Made by a program: the position numbers and the translations under genes. DNA of 64,000 nucleotides from Zoogloea sp. LCSB751 (lineage in GTDB: Bacteria; Pseudomonadota; Gammaproteobacteria; Burkholderiales; Rhodocyclaceae): the NCBI RefSeq assembly GCF_002028455.1, contig NZ_MWUM01000004.1, positions 186,001-250,000 of the forward strand, given 5' to 3'. Below the pieces are notes generated by a model. That model searched no databases and was not told where the DNA came from. It saw nothing but the letters and a program-made list of their open reading frames with translations. Of the stretch, positions 26,717 through 35,894 are shown in pieces. Every line of letters begins with the position of its first letter. Position 1 is the stretch's first letter.

Positions 26717-27976
26717 TCAGACGCTTTCCAGCAGCACCGCCGCGCCTTGCCCGCCGCCGGCGCAGGCCGACGACACGCCGTACTGCTGGCCGGCCTCCTG
26801 CAGTTCGCGGGCGACGGTGAGGGTCAGGCGCACGCCGGAGGCGCCGAGCGGGTGGCCGATGGCGATGGCGCCGCCATGCACATTGGCCTTGTCCCGGTCC
26901 AACCCCAGTTCCCGCTCGCAGGCCAGGTACTGGGCGCCGAAGGCCTCGTTGATCTCCACGCGGCCGATATCGCCGACGCTGATGCCGGCCTTGGCTGCTG
27001 CCGCGCGGATGGCCGGCGCCGGGCCGATGCCCATGATCTCCGGCGGCACCGCCACCACCGCGCCGCCGACGATGCGGGCCAACGGCTTGAGGCCGTGGGC
27101 GCGTACCCAGTCGCCACGGGCGACGATCACCGCCGCCGCGCCATCGACGATGGCCGAGCTGTTGCCGCCGGTCTGCACGCCGCCGAAGGCCGGCTTCAGC
27201 TTGTTCAGGGTTTCGAAGGAGGTCGGGCGCACGTGACCGTCGCGCTCGAAGCGCGCCAGCCGGTCGGCCAGCTTGATGCTGCGGGGCTTGTAGCCTTCCA
27301 GTTCCCAGGTGGCGTTCTCGACGGCCGTCACCTCGTCGGCGAACCAGCCGCTCTCCCAACCGGCGCAAGCGCGGGCGAAGCTCTGTTCGGCGAAGCGGTC
27401 CACCTCCTCGCGGCCGATGCCGTAGCGGCGCGCCAGGTTCTCGGCGGTGTCGCCCATGCCGATGCCGGGCGCGGTGTCCTTGGTGGCCTCCCACAGGAAG
27501 TCGCGGAAATCCACCTGGCCCATGCGGAAACCAGCGCGGTGGGTGTAGGCCGCCACCGGGTTGCGGGACATGGACTCGGTGCCCACCGCCAGCACCACAC
27601 TGGCCTTGCCGAGGGTGATCTGGTCGGCAGCGGTCAGGATGGTCTCGAAGCCGGTGCAGCACAGGCGCTGCACCAGCAGCGCCGGGGCCAGCGGATTGAC
27701 GCCCGAGTACAGCCCGATGTGGCGCGGCAGGAAGTAGGCGTCGAAGCTCGACTGGGCCATGTTGCCGGCGATGATCGCGTTCACCTCGCTGGCCGGGATG
27801 CCGCTCTTCGCAAACAGCGCGCGGGCGGCGCAGATGCCCAGGTCGGTGGCGGAGGCGTCGCGCAGCGGGCCGGCGTAGTCGGCGAACGGTGTGCGCTGGC
27901 CGGCCACCAGCCAGATGTCGTCGTAGGTGGTGCCGAGGGCGGCCGCTTCGGAGGCGGCGAAAGCGTGGGTGCTCAT
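26717..27976 (-). CDS. Thiolase (acetyl-CoA C-acyltransferase)
   Basis: A 419-residue thiolase with the nucleophilic cysteine in QRLCCTGFE (Cys106/107), the His motif NEAFGAQ, GGAIAIGHPLGASG, and the second cysteine in CAGGGQGAA. It would cleave the 3-keto-3-arylpropionyl-CoA to an aroyl-CoA and acetyl-CoA. The ATG at 27976 overlaps the hydratase stop codon by 4 bp (ATGA), showing tight coupling; the frame is open further upstream but would run inside the hydratase. Confidence 0.93.
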   Translation of the reverse strand: MSTHAFAASEAAALGTTYDDIWLVAGQRTPFADYAGPLRDASATDLGICAARALFAKSGIPASEVNAIIAGNMAQSSFDAYFLPRHIGLYSGVNPLAPALLVQRLCCTGFETILTAADQITLGKASVVLAVGTESMSRNPVAAYTHRAGFRMGQVDFRDFLWEATKDTAPGIGMGDTAENLARRYGIGREEVDRFAEQSFARACAGWESGWFADEVTAVENATWELEGYKPRSIKLADRLARFERDGHVRPTSFETLNKLKPAFGGVQTGGNSSAIVDGAAAVIVARGDWVRAHGLKPLARIVGGAVVAVPPEIMGIGPAPAIRAAAAKAGISVGDIGRVEINEAFGAQYLACERELGLDRDKANVHGGAIAIGHPLGASGVRLTLTVARELQEAGQQYGVSSACAGGGQGAAVLLESV

Positions 27977-28743
27977 GTGCGGGGTCCTTGTCCTTTGCGC
28001 TGGAGGAATTCGCCGATACGTTCGGCCACGTCGGGGCTGGTTTGGGTCAGGGCGGCGGTGAGGGATTCGACAAAGAGGCCGTCGTCGGTAGCCATGTTGT
28101 CGATGCGGGCGATGGCCGAGCACATTGCCCAGTTGGCCATCGGGGCGTTCTCGGCGACGCGGGCGGCGAGTTGCTGGGCCTTGGCCAGCGCCTCGCCCTT
28201 GCCGACCACATAGTGGGACAGGCCCAGGCGCTGGCCCTCCTCCGCGTCGAGGATGCGGCCGGTCAGCATCATTTCGCACATGCGGCCCGGCCCGATGATC
28301 TTGGCCACGCGCACCGACGCACCGCCGCCGACGAAGATGCCGTGGCGGCCTTCGGGCAGCTGGTAGATCGTGGTCGGCTCGGCAACGCGGATATGCGTCG
28401 CGGTCGCCAGCTCCAGCCCGCCGCCGATCACCGCCCCGTGCAGCGCGGCAATCACCGGGATGCCGCCGTGCTGGATGCGGTGGAAGATGCGGTGCCACCA
28501 CTGGGAGTGCTGCATCACGCCGAAGGGCTCCCGGTGCTGGTGCTCGGATAGGTCGAGGCCGGCGCAGAAGTGATCGCCCTCCCCGGCCAGGATGATCGCC
28601 CGGGTGCCTTCGGGCGTCGCCGTCAGGGCTTCGTCCAGCGCCCGCAGCAGGCGGTCGGACACCGCGTTGCGCTTGGCCGGCCGTGCCAGGGTGATCGTAT
28701 AGATGACGCCATCCTGCGACGTCTTGACGAGTTGTTCACTCAT
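27973..28743 (-). CDS. Enoyl-CoA hydratase/isomerase family protein
   Basis: A 256-residue crotonase-fold protein. The oxyanion-hole segments are HFCAGLDLSEH and LHGAVIGGGLELATATHIRV, with LPEGRHGIFVGGGASVRVAK where the acid/base residues usually lie. In this operon it should hydrate the 4-hydroxycinnamoyl- or feruloyl-CoA double bond. The retro-aldol hydratase-lyase (Ech/Fcb) activity is an alternative, but the accompanying SDR and thiolase point to beta-oxidation. Confidence 0.9.
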   Translation of the reverse strand: MSEQLVKTSQDGVIYTITLARPAKRNAVSDRLLRALDEALTATPEGTRAIILAGEGDHFCAGLDLSEHQHREPFGVMQHSQWWHRIFHRIQHGGIPVIAALHGAVIGGGLELATATHIRVAEPTTIYQLPEGRHGIFVGGGASVRVAKIIGPGRMCEMMLTGRILDAEEGQRLGLSHYVVGKGEALAKAQQLAARVAENAPMANWAMCSAIARIDNMATDDGLFVESLTAALTQTSPDVAERIGEFLQRKGQGPRT

Positions 28744-28783
28744 TGCTGTTTCCTCTTGTCGTTCTTGTCCGTCTTGTCGCGGC

Positions 28784-30658
28784 CTACACCGCGCCGTGCA
28801 CCGTGATGACGGTCTTGTCGGGCACGTCGGCATACAGGTAGGCCACCAGGTCGGCGCGGCGGTTGAGTACCGCACGCTGGTTGATGTAGCCCTTGTCGGT
28901 GATCTCGCCGGCTTCCACCGACGGGGGTTCGGCAACGAGCAGCGCCCGCGCCGGATAGGTGGAGGTGCCGCCGCCCAGGCTCTTCATCATCGCCATGCCC
29001 TGGCGCACACGGGACAGCACCGCCGGGTTGGTGAGCACCTGCTCCACCGGTGCGTCCGGAGGCAGGTTCGGGCACAGGGTCCGGCACTCGGGGATGTTCG
29101 GGAAAACCAGGAAGCCGATCTCGTCCCGGTCATGGCCGGTGACGACGATGTCCTGGGCCACCGGCTTCAGCGCGTCGATGCCGGCCACCCGCAGGGAACC
29201 TACGTGCACCCAGGTGCCGGTGAGGAGCTTGAAGTCCTCACCGACGCGGCCGTCGAAGACCAGCCCAAGGGCCGGGCGCACCACATCGACGAACTCCACC
29301 GCGTCACCGATCATGTAGTAGCCCTCGTCGTCGAAGGCCTTGGCGGTGACGTCCGGCTGGCGCCAGTAGCCGGGGAAGACGTTGGGGCCCTTGACCCGCA
29401 CCTCCATCTTGTCGGCGGCGGGCACCAGCTTCAGCGCGGTGCCCGGCACCGGCACGCCGATCACGCCGGAGCGCACCGCGCGAAAGTGGCAGTCGGTGGC
29501 CATCGGCCCGGTCTCGGTGGCACCCCACGACGACACCATCAGGATGCGCTTGCCGGTGGATTCCTCCGACAGGTCTTCCAGTGCGCTCCACAGGTGGTTG
29601 GGCAGCGCCGCGCCGGCGTAGAAGATGAACTTCAGGCGACGGAAGAAGTTGTCTCGCAGCGCCTTGTCCTCGCGCAGCAGCGGCACCAGCATGTCGTAGG
29701 CGCGGGGCACGTTGAAGTACACCGTCGGCGAGACGTCCTTCAGGTTGGCGACGGTGGTGGCGATCTGGGCCGGCGTCGGCTTGCCCTCGTCGATGTACAG
29801 CGAGCCGCCCCAGCGCAGCACCATGTTGAAGTTGTGGTTGCTGCCGAAGGTGTGGCTCCACGGCAGCCACTCCATCAGCACCGGCGGCTCCTCGGCCAGC
29901 ACCGGCCACATCAGCTCCTTGGCCTTCTGGTTGGAGCACATCATGCGCTGGGTGTTGATGACCGCCTTCGGCGTGCCGACCGAGCCCGAGGTGAACAGGA
30001 ACTTGGCGATGGTGTCCGGCGTGATGCGCGCGAAGGCCGACATCACCGCCGCCTCATTGGCCTCCCCTTCCAGTTCGGCGAAGGGGATCGTGCCGTCCAC
30101 CCGCGCGCTGCCGCCGCCGGCCACCACCACCCCGTTGTGCAGGTGGCGGATCGCCTCGATGGCCGGCAGGAAGCGCTCCACCGGGTCGGCGTAGATCACG
30201 CCGGGGCGCAGCAGCTCGATGTTGCCCTTGAGCTTGGCGTGGTCCTTCGACAGCAGCGAGTTGCCGGACGAGATCGCGCAGGACGGCACGCCGACGTGCA
30301 TCGCGGCGAGCATCAGCAGCGCGTGCTCGATGGAGTTGTCCGACAGCATCACCACCGGCCGCTCCGGCGACAGGTTCTGGCCGAGCAGCCAGCTGGCGAT
30401 GCGGACCACGCGCTGGCGCGCCTCGCCGTAGCTCACCTCGATCCACGCCCCGTCCGCGCCGCGCTGGGCGAGGAACATCCGCTCCGGCGTGACGCGGGCC
30501 CAGTGCTCCTGCCATTCGCCGACGCAGCGTGCGTAGCTGTCGGGCAGCGGGATGCCGGAGCGCAGGATGCGCGTGCCGTCGGCGCGGGCCTCGATCAGCA
30601 CCAGCGGCTCGGTGAACATCGGCCGGCTGATTTCGGTGATTTCATTGAGCATGTTCAT
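28784..30658 (-). CDS. Feruloyl-CoA synthase-like acyl-CoA ligase
   Basis: A 624-residue adenylate-forming enzyme. It has the AMP-binding P-loop TSGSVGTPKA, the acid motif WGATETGP, and the hinge region GEDFKLLTGTWVHVGSLR. The N terminus (RSGIPLPDSYARCVGEW) and long form are typical of feruloyl-CoA synthase-type ligases. It should convert p-coumarate, ferulate or the dihydro-acids to CoA esters using ATP, the entry step for the operon. Two in-frame ATGs begin the protein; the first is taken. Confidence 0.88.
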   Translation of the reverse strand: MNMLNEITEISRPMFTEPLVLIEARADGTRILRSGIPLPDSYARCVGEWQEHWARVTPERMFLAQRGADGAWIEVSYGEARQRVVRIASWLLGQNLSPERPVVMLSDNSIEHALLMLAAMHVGVPSCAISSGNSLLSKDHAKLKGNIELLRPGVIYADPVERFLPAIEAIRHLHNGVVVAGGGSARVDGTIPFAELEGEANEAAVMSAFARITPDTIAKFLFTSGSVGTPKAVINTQRMMCSNQKAKELMWPVLAEEPPVLMEWLPWSHTFGSNHNFNMVLRWGGSLYIDEGKPTPAQIATTVANLKDVSPTVYFNVPRAYDMLVPLLREDKALRDNFFRRLKFIFYAGAALPNHLWSALEDLSEESTGKRILMVSSWGATETGPMATDCHFRAVRSGVIGVPVPGTALKLVPAADKMEVRVKGPNVFPGYWRQPDVTAKAFDDEGYYMIGDAVEFVDVVRPALGLVFDGRVGEDFKLLTGTWVHVGSLRVAGIDALKPVAQDIVVTGHDRDEIGFLVFPNIPECRTLCPNLPPDAPVEQVLTNPAVLSRVRQGMAMMKSLGGGTSTYPARALLVAEPPSVEAGEITDKGYINQRAVLNRRADLVAYLYADVPDKTVITVHGAV

Positions 30659-30667
30659 CGCCCGTCC

Positions 30668-31810
30668 TTACTTGGTGAGCAGCGTATAGGCGCCGCCGAC
30701 CACCTGGATCAACACCCGGCCGCGCTGGTCGAGGCCGAAGTGGTCGGTCGGGCTCATGCTGTAGACGCCGTGGGTGGCCACCACCTCCTTGTTGCTTTCC
30801 AGCGCATCGCGCAGGGCCTTGCGGAATTCCGGCGTACCGGGCTTGGCCTTCTTGAGGGCCACCGGCACCGCCGCCTCGATCAGGCGGTAGGCATCGAAGG
30901 CGTGGCCGGCGAAGGACACGAAGCTGCCGGCGCCGTACTTCTCCTCGTACTTCTGCACGAACTCCATGCCGAGCTTCTTGGACGGATGGCTGTCGGGAAT
31001 CTGCTTGGCGGCGACCACCGGGCCGACCGGCATGATCACGCCTTCGGCAGCCTTGCCGGCAACGTTGAGGAAGGTCTGGTTCACCGCCGCGTGGGTCTGG
31101 TAGATCTGGCCCTTGTAGCCGCGCTCCACCAGCGCCGTCTGCGGCAGCGCCGCCGGGCTGCCGGAGGCGGCGACGAGCACCGCGTCGGGCCGCGCCGAAA
31201 CCAGCTTGAGCACCTGGCCGCTGACCGAGGTGTCGTTGCGGGCGTAGCGCTCGACCGCCGCCAGCTTGATGCCGGCCTGGGCCAGCAGCGGCGTGACGAC
31301 GTTGAGCCAGTCTTCGCCATACACGTCGGAGAAGCCGATGAAGCCGACGCTCTTCACGCCACGGGCCTTCATGTTGTCCACCAGCGCACCGGCCATCAGC
31401 GCGTTGTTCTGCGGCGTGCGGAAAACCCAGGCGTTCTTGTCGGCCGGCACATTGACCGGCGAGATGGCGATCTGCGGCGTCTTGCTCTCGAAGGCGACTT
31501 CGGCGATGGCCACCGAGGCCGGCGTGCTGGCCGAACCGACCAGCACGTCCACCTTGTCCTCGGAGACCAGCTTGCGGGCGTTCTTCGACGCCGCTGAAGG
31601 ATCGGTGGCGTCGTCGAGGACGATGTACTTGACGTTCTCGCCGGCAATCTTGGTCGGCAGGATCGCGAAGACGTTCTTCTCCGGAATGCCGAGGGACGCC
31701 GCCGGCCCGGTGGAAGACAGGGAGACGCCGACGGTGATGTCGGCCAGCGCGGCCTGGCTGGCCAGCAGCGCGGCACCGGAAAACACGACTGCGAGTTTCT
31801 TCATCCTCAT
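30668..31810 (-). CDS. ABC transporter periplasmic substrate-binding protein (LivK-type)
   Basis: A 380-residue periplasmic binding protein with a signal peptide of about 23 residues ending ALA, then DITVGVSLSSTGPAASLG, the type I fold of branched-chain amino acid receptors. Relatives bind aromatic acids such as p-coumarate in soil bacteria. AAAGGAG lies six bases before the ATG at 31810. It sits between the CoA ligase and the ATPase genes, so it should deliver phenylpropanoids to the adjacent permeases. Confidence 0.9.
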   Translation of the reverse strand: MRMKKLAVVFSGAALLASQAALADITVGVSLSSTGPAASLGIPEKNVFAILPTKIAGENVKYIVLDDATDPSAASKNARKLVSEDKVDVLVGSASTPASVAIAEVAFESKTPQIAISPVNVPADKNAWVFRTPQNNALMAGALVDNMKARGVKSVGFIGFSDVYGEDWLNVVTPLLAQAGIKLAAVERYARNDTSVSGQVLKLVSARPDAVLVAASGSPAALPQTALVERGYKGQIYQTHAAVNQTFLNVAGKAAEGVIMPVGPVVAAKQIPDSHPSKKLGMEFVQKYEEKYGAGSFVSFAGHAFDAYRLIEAAVPVALKKAKPGTPEFRKALRDALESNKEVVATHGVYSMSPTDHFGLDQRGRVLIQVVGGAYTLLTK

Positions 31811-31918
31811 TGTTGCTCCTTTGGTCTCGTGCGCCCCTTTGTTGGGGCGTGGTTTCTGGGTGAGCGGGTCTTGGCGCCCGGCTTCGTTTTGGTTTGCTGT
31901 TGTCCTTCTACTTGCTGG

Positions 31919-32677
31919 TCACGTCGCCAGCATGTCCTGGTGCTTGCCGCCGAGGCCCAGGTAGGCCTCGATAACGCGCGGGTCGTCGCGCAGCTGGTCG
32001 GCCGGGCCTTCCATCGCCACCGCGCCGGTTTCCAGCACGTAGGCGTAGTCGGCCACCGCCAGCGCGGCGCGGGCGTTCTGCTCGACGAGCAGGATCGACA
32101 CGCCGCGGCGGCGCAGCTCGGCGATGATGCGGAAGATCTCGCGGGTGATCAGCGGGGCCAGCCCCAGGCTCGGCTCGTCGAGCATCAGCAGCTTGGGCCT
32201 GGCCATCAACGCGCGGCCCACCGCCAGCATCTGCCGCTCGCCGCCGGACAGCGTGCCGGCGGCCTGGCTGCGGCGCTCCTTGAGGCGCGGGAAGAGGCTG
32301 AAGACTTCCTCCATGGTGTCCCGATAGTTGCGGTCGCCGCTGCGGTAGCGGTGGAAGGCACCCAGCTCCAGGTTGTCCTCCACGCTCATCTCGCCGAACA
32401 GTTCGCGCTTCTCGGGCACCAGGCTCATGCCGCCGGCCACCAGGCGCTCCACGTCGGGCGCCACTTCCAGCTGGCCGTCAAAGCGCACCTGGCCCTTCGA
32501 TTCGAGCAGACCGATGATCGCCGACAGCATCGTCGTCTTGCCGGCGCCGTTGGGCCCGATCACCGTGACGATCTGCCCTTCGCCAACGCGCAGGCTGGCG
32601 TTGGTGAGCGCTTCGACCTTGCCGTAGGCCACGCACAGCTTGCTGACTTCCAGCACATTGCGGGTCGTCGTGTTCAT
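31919..32677 (-). CDS. ABC transporter ATP-binding protein (LivF-type)
   Basis: A 252-residue ATPase with Walker A GPNGAGKTT, the LivF-type signature LSGGERQMLAVGRALM, Walker B LLMLDEPSLGLAP and the His-loop LLVEQNARAAL. It shares one base with the stop of the upstream LivM-LivG fusion. It powers import of the aromatic substrate. Confidence 0.93.
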   Translation of the reverse strand: MNTTTRNVLEVSKLCVAYGKVEALTNASLRVGEGQIVTVIGPNGAGKTTMLSAIIGLLESKGQVRFDGQLEVAPDVERLVAGGMSLVPEKRELFGEMSVEDNLELGAFHRYRSGDRNYRDTMEEVFSLFPRLKERRSQAAGTLSGGERQMLAVGRALMARPKLLMLDEPSLGLAPLITREIFRIIAELRRRGVSILLVEQNARAALAVADYAYVLETGAVAMEGPADQLRDDPRVIEAYLGLGGKHQDMLAT

Positions 32678-34530
32678 CACTCCACTCCCCCCAGGTAGGC
32701 TTCCAGTACGCGCGGGTTCTGCTGCACCTCGTCGGGCAAGCCTTCGGCGATCTTCTGGCCGAACTCCATCACCACCACGCGATCCACCAGCCCCATCACG
32801 AAGTCCATGTCGTGTTCCACCAGCAGGATCGCCATGCCTTCGCCGCGCAGCTTGACCAGCAGCTCGCCGAGGGCCTGCTTCTCCTTCAGGCGCAGGCCGG
32901 CGGCCGGCTCGTCGAGCAGCAGCAGGCAGGGGTCGGAAGCCAGCGCCCGGGCGATCTCGAGGATGCGCTGCTGGCCGAGGGCCAGGCTGCCGGCTTCGGC
33001 GTGCATGAATTCGCCGAGGCCGACGCGCTCGATCTGGTAGGCAGCCTCGCGCAGCAGGCGGGCCTCCTCGTCCCGGTCCAGGCGCCAGGCGGCCGGCAGC
33101 ACACCGCGGCTGCCGCGCAGGTGGGCGCCGAGGGCGACGTTCTCCAGCACCGTCATCCGCGGCAACAGGCGTACATGCTGGAAGCTGCGGCTCATGCCGA
33201 GGCGGGCGATCTCCCGCGAGCCGTGGCCGGCGATGGACTTGCCGCGGAACAGCACCTCGCCGGAGGTCGGCGTATCGACGCCGGACAGCTGGTTGAACAT
33301 GGTGCTCTTGCCGGCGCCGTTGGGGCCGATCAGCGCGAGGATCTCGCCGGCCTTCACATGCAGGTTCATGTCGTTGTTGGCGACGAGGCCACCAAAACGC
33401 CGGGTCACGTTCTTCGCTTCGAGGATCACCTCGCCGGCAGTCGGCATGGCCTTGCGCGGCAGCGGCTCGGCGGCGGCATCCACGTGGCGCACCGTGCCGC
33501 GGCTCGGCGCCAGGCGGGCGATCAGCGGCCACAGGCCTTCCCGCGCACGCTGCAAGAGCACCACCATCAGCAGGCCGAAGATGATCGTCTCAAAGTTGCC
33601 TGACGCGCCGAGCAGGCTCGGCAGCCAGTCCTGCAACCACTGCTTGAGCAGGGTGATCACGCCGGCGCCGACGATGGCGCCCCACACCTGCCCCGCCCCA
33701 CCGACCACCGCCATGAACAGGTACTCGATGCCCACATGCACGCCGAAGGGCGACGGATTGACGAAGCGCTGCAGGTGGGCGTACAGCCAGCCGGATGCGG
33801 CGGCATGCAGCGCGGCGATCACGAAGATGATCATCCGCGAGCGGGAGGTATTCACGCCCATCGCCTCGGCCATCACCATGCCGCCCTTCAGCGCGCGGAT
33901 CGCCCGCCCTTCGCGGGAATCCAGCAGGTTGCGGGTGGTCAGCACGGCCACCAGCAGGAAGGCCCAGATCAGGTAGAACAGCTCGCGGCCCTCGTCCAGC
34001 TCCCAGCCGAACAGGCTGATCGGCGGGATGCCGGTAACGCCGGTGTGGCCGCCCAGGGTGTCCATGGTGCCGAACAGGAAGTACAGGCTGATGCCCCAGG
34101 CGATGGTGCCGAGCGGCAGATAATGGCCGGACAGGCGCAGCGTCAGCGAGCCGAGGATCAACGCCACGGTGGCGGTGAGCAGCAGGCCGACCACCAGCGC
34201 GGCCCACGGGGACGACGCCCAGACCAGCCAGGCCGGCAGATCCGGGCTGGTGGTGAGCACCGCCGTGGTGTAGGCGCCAAGGCCGACGAAGGCCGCCTGG
34301 CCGAAGCTGGTCAGCCCGCCGACGCCGGTCAGCAGCACCAGGCCGAGGGCCACCATCGCCGCCAGGCCGATGTAGTTGAGCAGCGTCACGTAGAACTCGG
34401 GCAGCACCGCCGGCGCCACCGCCAGCAGGGCCAACAGCACGAGGGGCAGGCTAAGAGCAAAACGGGTGGCAGGCGCCGAGCCGGGGGTGGGCAGCAGCGA
34501 CACGGCTGCATTGCGGACGGGGGCGTTCAT
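32677..34530 (-). CDS. LivM-LivG fusion: ABC permease joined to ATPase
   Basis: A 617-residue fusion. Residues about 1-340 form a LivM-type permease ([55 protein letters not shown]). A linker with Ala/Pro leads to a LivG-type ATPase (about 365-617) with [11 protein letters not shown], the signature [15 protein letters not shown] and [11 protein letters not shown]. There is no stop between them, and this arrangement is known in Burkholderiales/Rhodocyclales Liv systems. It overlaps livH by 4 bp (ATGA). Confidence 0.92.
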   Translation of the reverse strand: MNAPVRNAAVSLLPTPGSAPATRFALSLPLVLLALLAVAPAVLPEFYVTLLNYIGLAAMVALGLVLLTGVGGLTSFGQAAFVGLGAYTTAVLTTSPDLPAWLVWASSPWAALVVGLLLTATVALILGSLTLRLSGHYLPLGTIAWGISLYFLFGTMDTLGGHTGVTGIPPISLFGWELDEGRELFYLIWAFLLVAVLTTRNLLDSREGRAIRALKGGMVMAEAMGVNTSRSRMIIFVIAALHAAASGWLYAHLQRFVNPSPFGVHVGIEYLFMAVVGGAGQVWGAIVGAGVITLLKQWLQDWLPSLLGASGNFETIIFGLLMVVLLQRAREGLWPLIARLAPSRGTVRHVDAAAEPLPRKAMPTAGEVILEAKNVTRRFGGLVANNDMNLHVKAGEILALIGPNGAGKSTMFNQLSGVDTPTSGEVLFRGKSIAGHGSREIARLGMSRSFQHVRLLPRMTVLENVALGAHLRGSRGVLPAAWRLDRDEEARLLREAAYQIERVGLGEFMHAEAGSLALGQQRILEIARALASDPCLLLLDEPAAGLRLKEKQALGELLVKLRGEGMAILLVEHDMDFVMGLVDRVVVMEFGQKIAEGLPDEVQQNPRVLEAYLGGVE

Positions 34531-35561
34531 TCTTCTTCCTCCACGTGGTGGCTGGTGAAGGAGCGCCACATCAGCACCGGGATGATCAGCGTGAAAACGA
34601 AGACTTCCTTGTAGGCGCTGGCCCAGAAGGACGAGAAGGACTCCAGCACGCCGACCAGCAGCGCACCGGCGGCGGCGATGGGATAGCTGGCGAGGCCGCC
34701 GACGATGGCCGCGACGAAGCCCTTGAGCCCGATCAGGAAGCCGGTGTCGTAGTAGATGGTGGTCAGCGGCGCGATCAGAATGCCCGACAGCACGCCGATG
34801 AAGGCCGCCAGCAGGAAGGTGAGCTTCCCTGCGAAGACCGGCGAGAAGCCCATCAGGCGCGCCCCGTTGCGGTTGATGGCGGTGGCGCGCAGGGCCTTGC
34901 CGTACAGGCTGCGCTCGAAGAACAGCCACAGCCCACCGATCAGCGCCGCCGACACGGCGACCACCCACACCTGCTGTCCGCTGACAGTCAGGCTACCCAA
35001 CGCAAACTGGGCATCGGAGAAGGCCGATGTGCGTGCCCCTTCGGCGCCGAAGAACAACAGGCCGAGGCCGACCATCGCCACGTGGATCGCCACCGAGACG
35101 ATCAGCAGGATCAGCACCGGCGCTTCCGCCACCGGCTGATAGGCGAGCCGGTACACCAGCGGCCCCAGCGGCACCAGGATCGCCAGCGTAAGCGCCGACT
35201 GCACGAGCACCGACTGGCTAGCCGGCAGCGCGTACATCAGCGCGGCCAGCGCCAGCGGGTAGCCGAGACACCAGCCGAAGCTGGCTGCCAGCCCGGCCCG
35301 GCTGCCGCCGCGCAGCGCCTTCCAGGCATCCAGCCCGGCAGCCAGCGCGCCGAGCACGATCAGCAGCCACAGGGTTGCCGGCACCTTGCCCTGCTGCAGC
35401 ATGGCCATGGTGAGCGCCCCGTAGGCCACGTACTCGCCCTGGGGAATGAAGATGACGCGGGTCACGGCGAACACCAGTACCAGCGCCAGGGCCAGCAGCG
35501 CATACACTGCGCCGGAGGTGATGCCGTCCTGGGTCAGGATCAGCGCAATATCCAGTTCCAT
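34527..35561 (-). CDS. ABC transporter permease (LivH-type)
   Basis: A 344-residue membrane protein with about eight spans. It starts [20 protein letters not shown] and has [20 protein letters not shown] and the permease loop region [25 protein letters not shown] lies seven bases before the ATG at 35561; an upstream open frame would run into the promoter. It is the first gene of the approximately 15-kb phenylpropanoid cluster, behind a predicted promoter at 35.76-35.79 kb. Confidence 0.92.
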   Translation of the reverse strand: MELDIALILTQDGITSGAVYALLALALVLVFAVTRVIFIPQGEYVAYGALTMAMLQQGKVPATLWLLIVLGALAAGLDAWKALRGGSRAGLAASFGWCLGYPLALAALMYALPASQSVLVQSALTLAILVPLGPLVYRLAYQPVAEAPVLILLIVSVAIHVAMVGLGLLFFGAEGARTSAFSDAQFALGSLTVSGQQVWVVAVSAALIGGLWLFFERSLYGKALRATAINRNGARLMGFSPVFAGKLTFLLAAFIGVLSGILIAPLTTIYYDTGFLIGLKGFVAAIVGGLASYPIAAAGALLVGVLESFSSFWASAYKEVFVFTLIIPVLMWRSFTSHHVEEEE

Positions 35562-35759
35562 CAAAGCCTCCCCGACCTGCCGGCGCCGCGGACCATGCCG
35601 CGCCACGCCCGACCCCGCAGGGGAACCGATGAAACCGGAGCTTGAGAGCTCGGTCTCGGGCACATCTGTTGTCTCCTCACATTCCTGTAAGTGGAACCGG
35701 ACGGCGGCTTGTGTCGCTCTTTTCCGGTAAGCGCATGCTTCATGCTGCAGCGTGAGGCC

Positions 35760-35788
35760 ACTGTATCGTTCACTAACTACCCTGTCAA
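35760..35788 (-). promoter_or_regulatory. Promoter of the phenylpropanoid/liv operon
   Basis: On the minus strand TTGACA (35783-35788) and TACAGT (35760-35765) are separated by exactly 17 bp, a near-consensus sigma-70 promoter reading towards livH. The expected start is near 35753, leaving a leader of about 190 nt. Confidence 0.72.
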
Positions 35789-35797
35789 ACACTTGGA

Positions 35798-35811
35798 TAA
35801 CTAATTAGTTA
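35798..35811. promoter_or_regulatory. Palindromic operator for the TetR-type regulator
   Basis: TAACTAATTAGTTA is a perfect 14-bp palindrome lying 10 bp upstream of the liv -35 box and about 85 bp before the tetR start. A related half site (ACTAAC) occurs near 35772-35777, in the promoter spacer. The location suits control by the adjacent regulator; binding is inferred. Confidence 0.62.
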
Positions 35812-35894
35812 AAATTTCGGTGACAGGGAAATCGGCCCGCGGCAGGGCCGCCGACGGCTGGTTTAGACTGACGGGGACAGGAAAGGCAGGACAC

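Larger units (their letters stand above)
35562..35894. other. Divergent regulatory gap between livH and the HTH-TetR gene
   Basis: This 333-bp stretch has no gene. It contains a predicted minus-strand promoter for the liv/phenylpropanoid operon (35760-35788), a 14-bp palindrome upstream of it (35798-35811), and about 190 bp of untranslated leader before livH in which no riboswitch-like fold was recognised. Confidence 0.6.

Noticed and set aside
27973..28743. Hydroxycinnamoyl-CoA hydratase-lyase (vanillin-forming) as the function of the crotonase
   Set aside because: The operon also has SDR, thiolase and aroyl-CoA thioesterase, which a lyase route would not need; beta-oxidation is the simpler reading, though sequence alone does not exclude the lyase.
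28703..31597. A very long open frame on the plus strand opposite the CoA ligase and binding-protein genes
   Set aside because: It is antisense to well-recognised genes, is His/Arg/Gly-rich with no family likeness, and is the usual by-product of GC-rich third positions.
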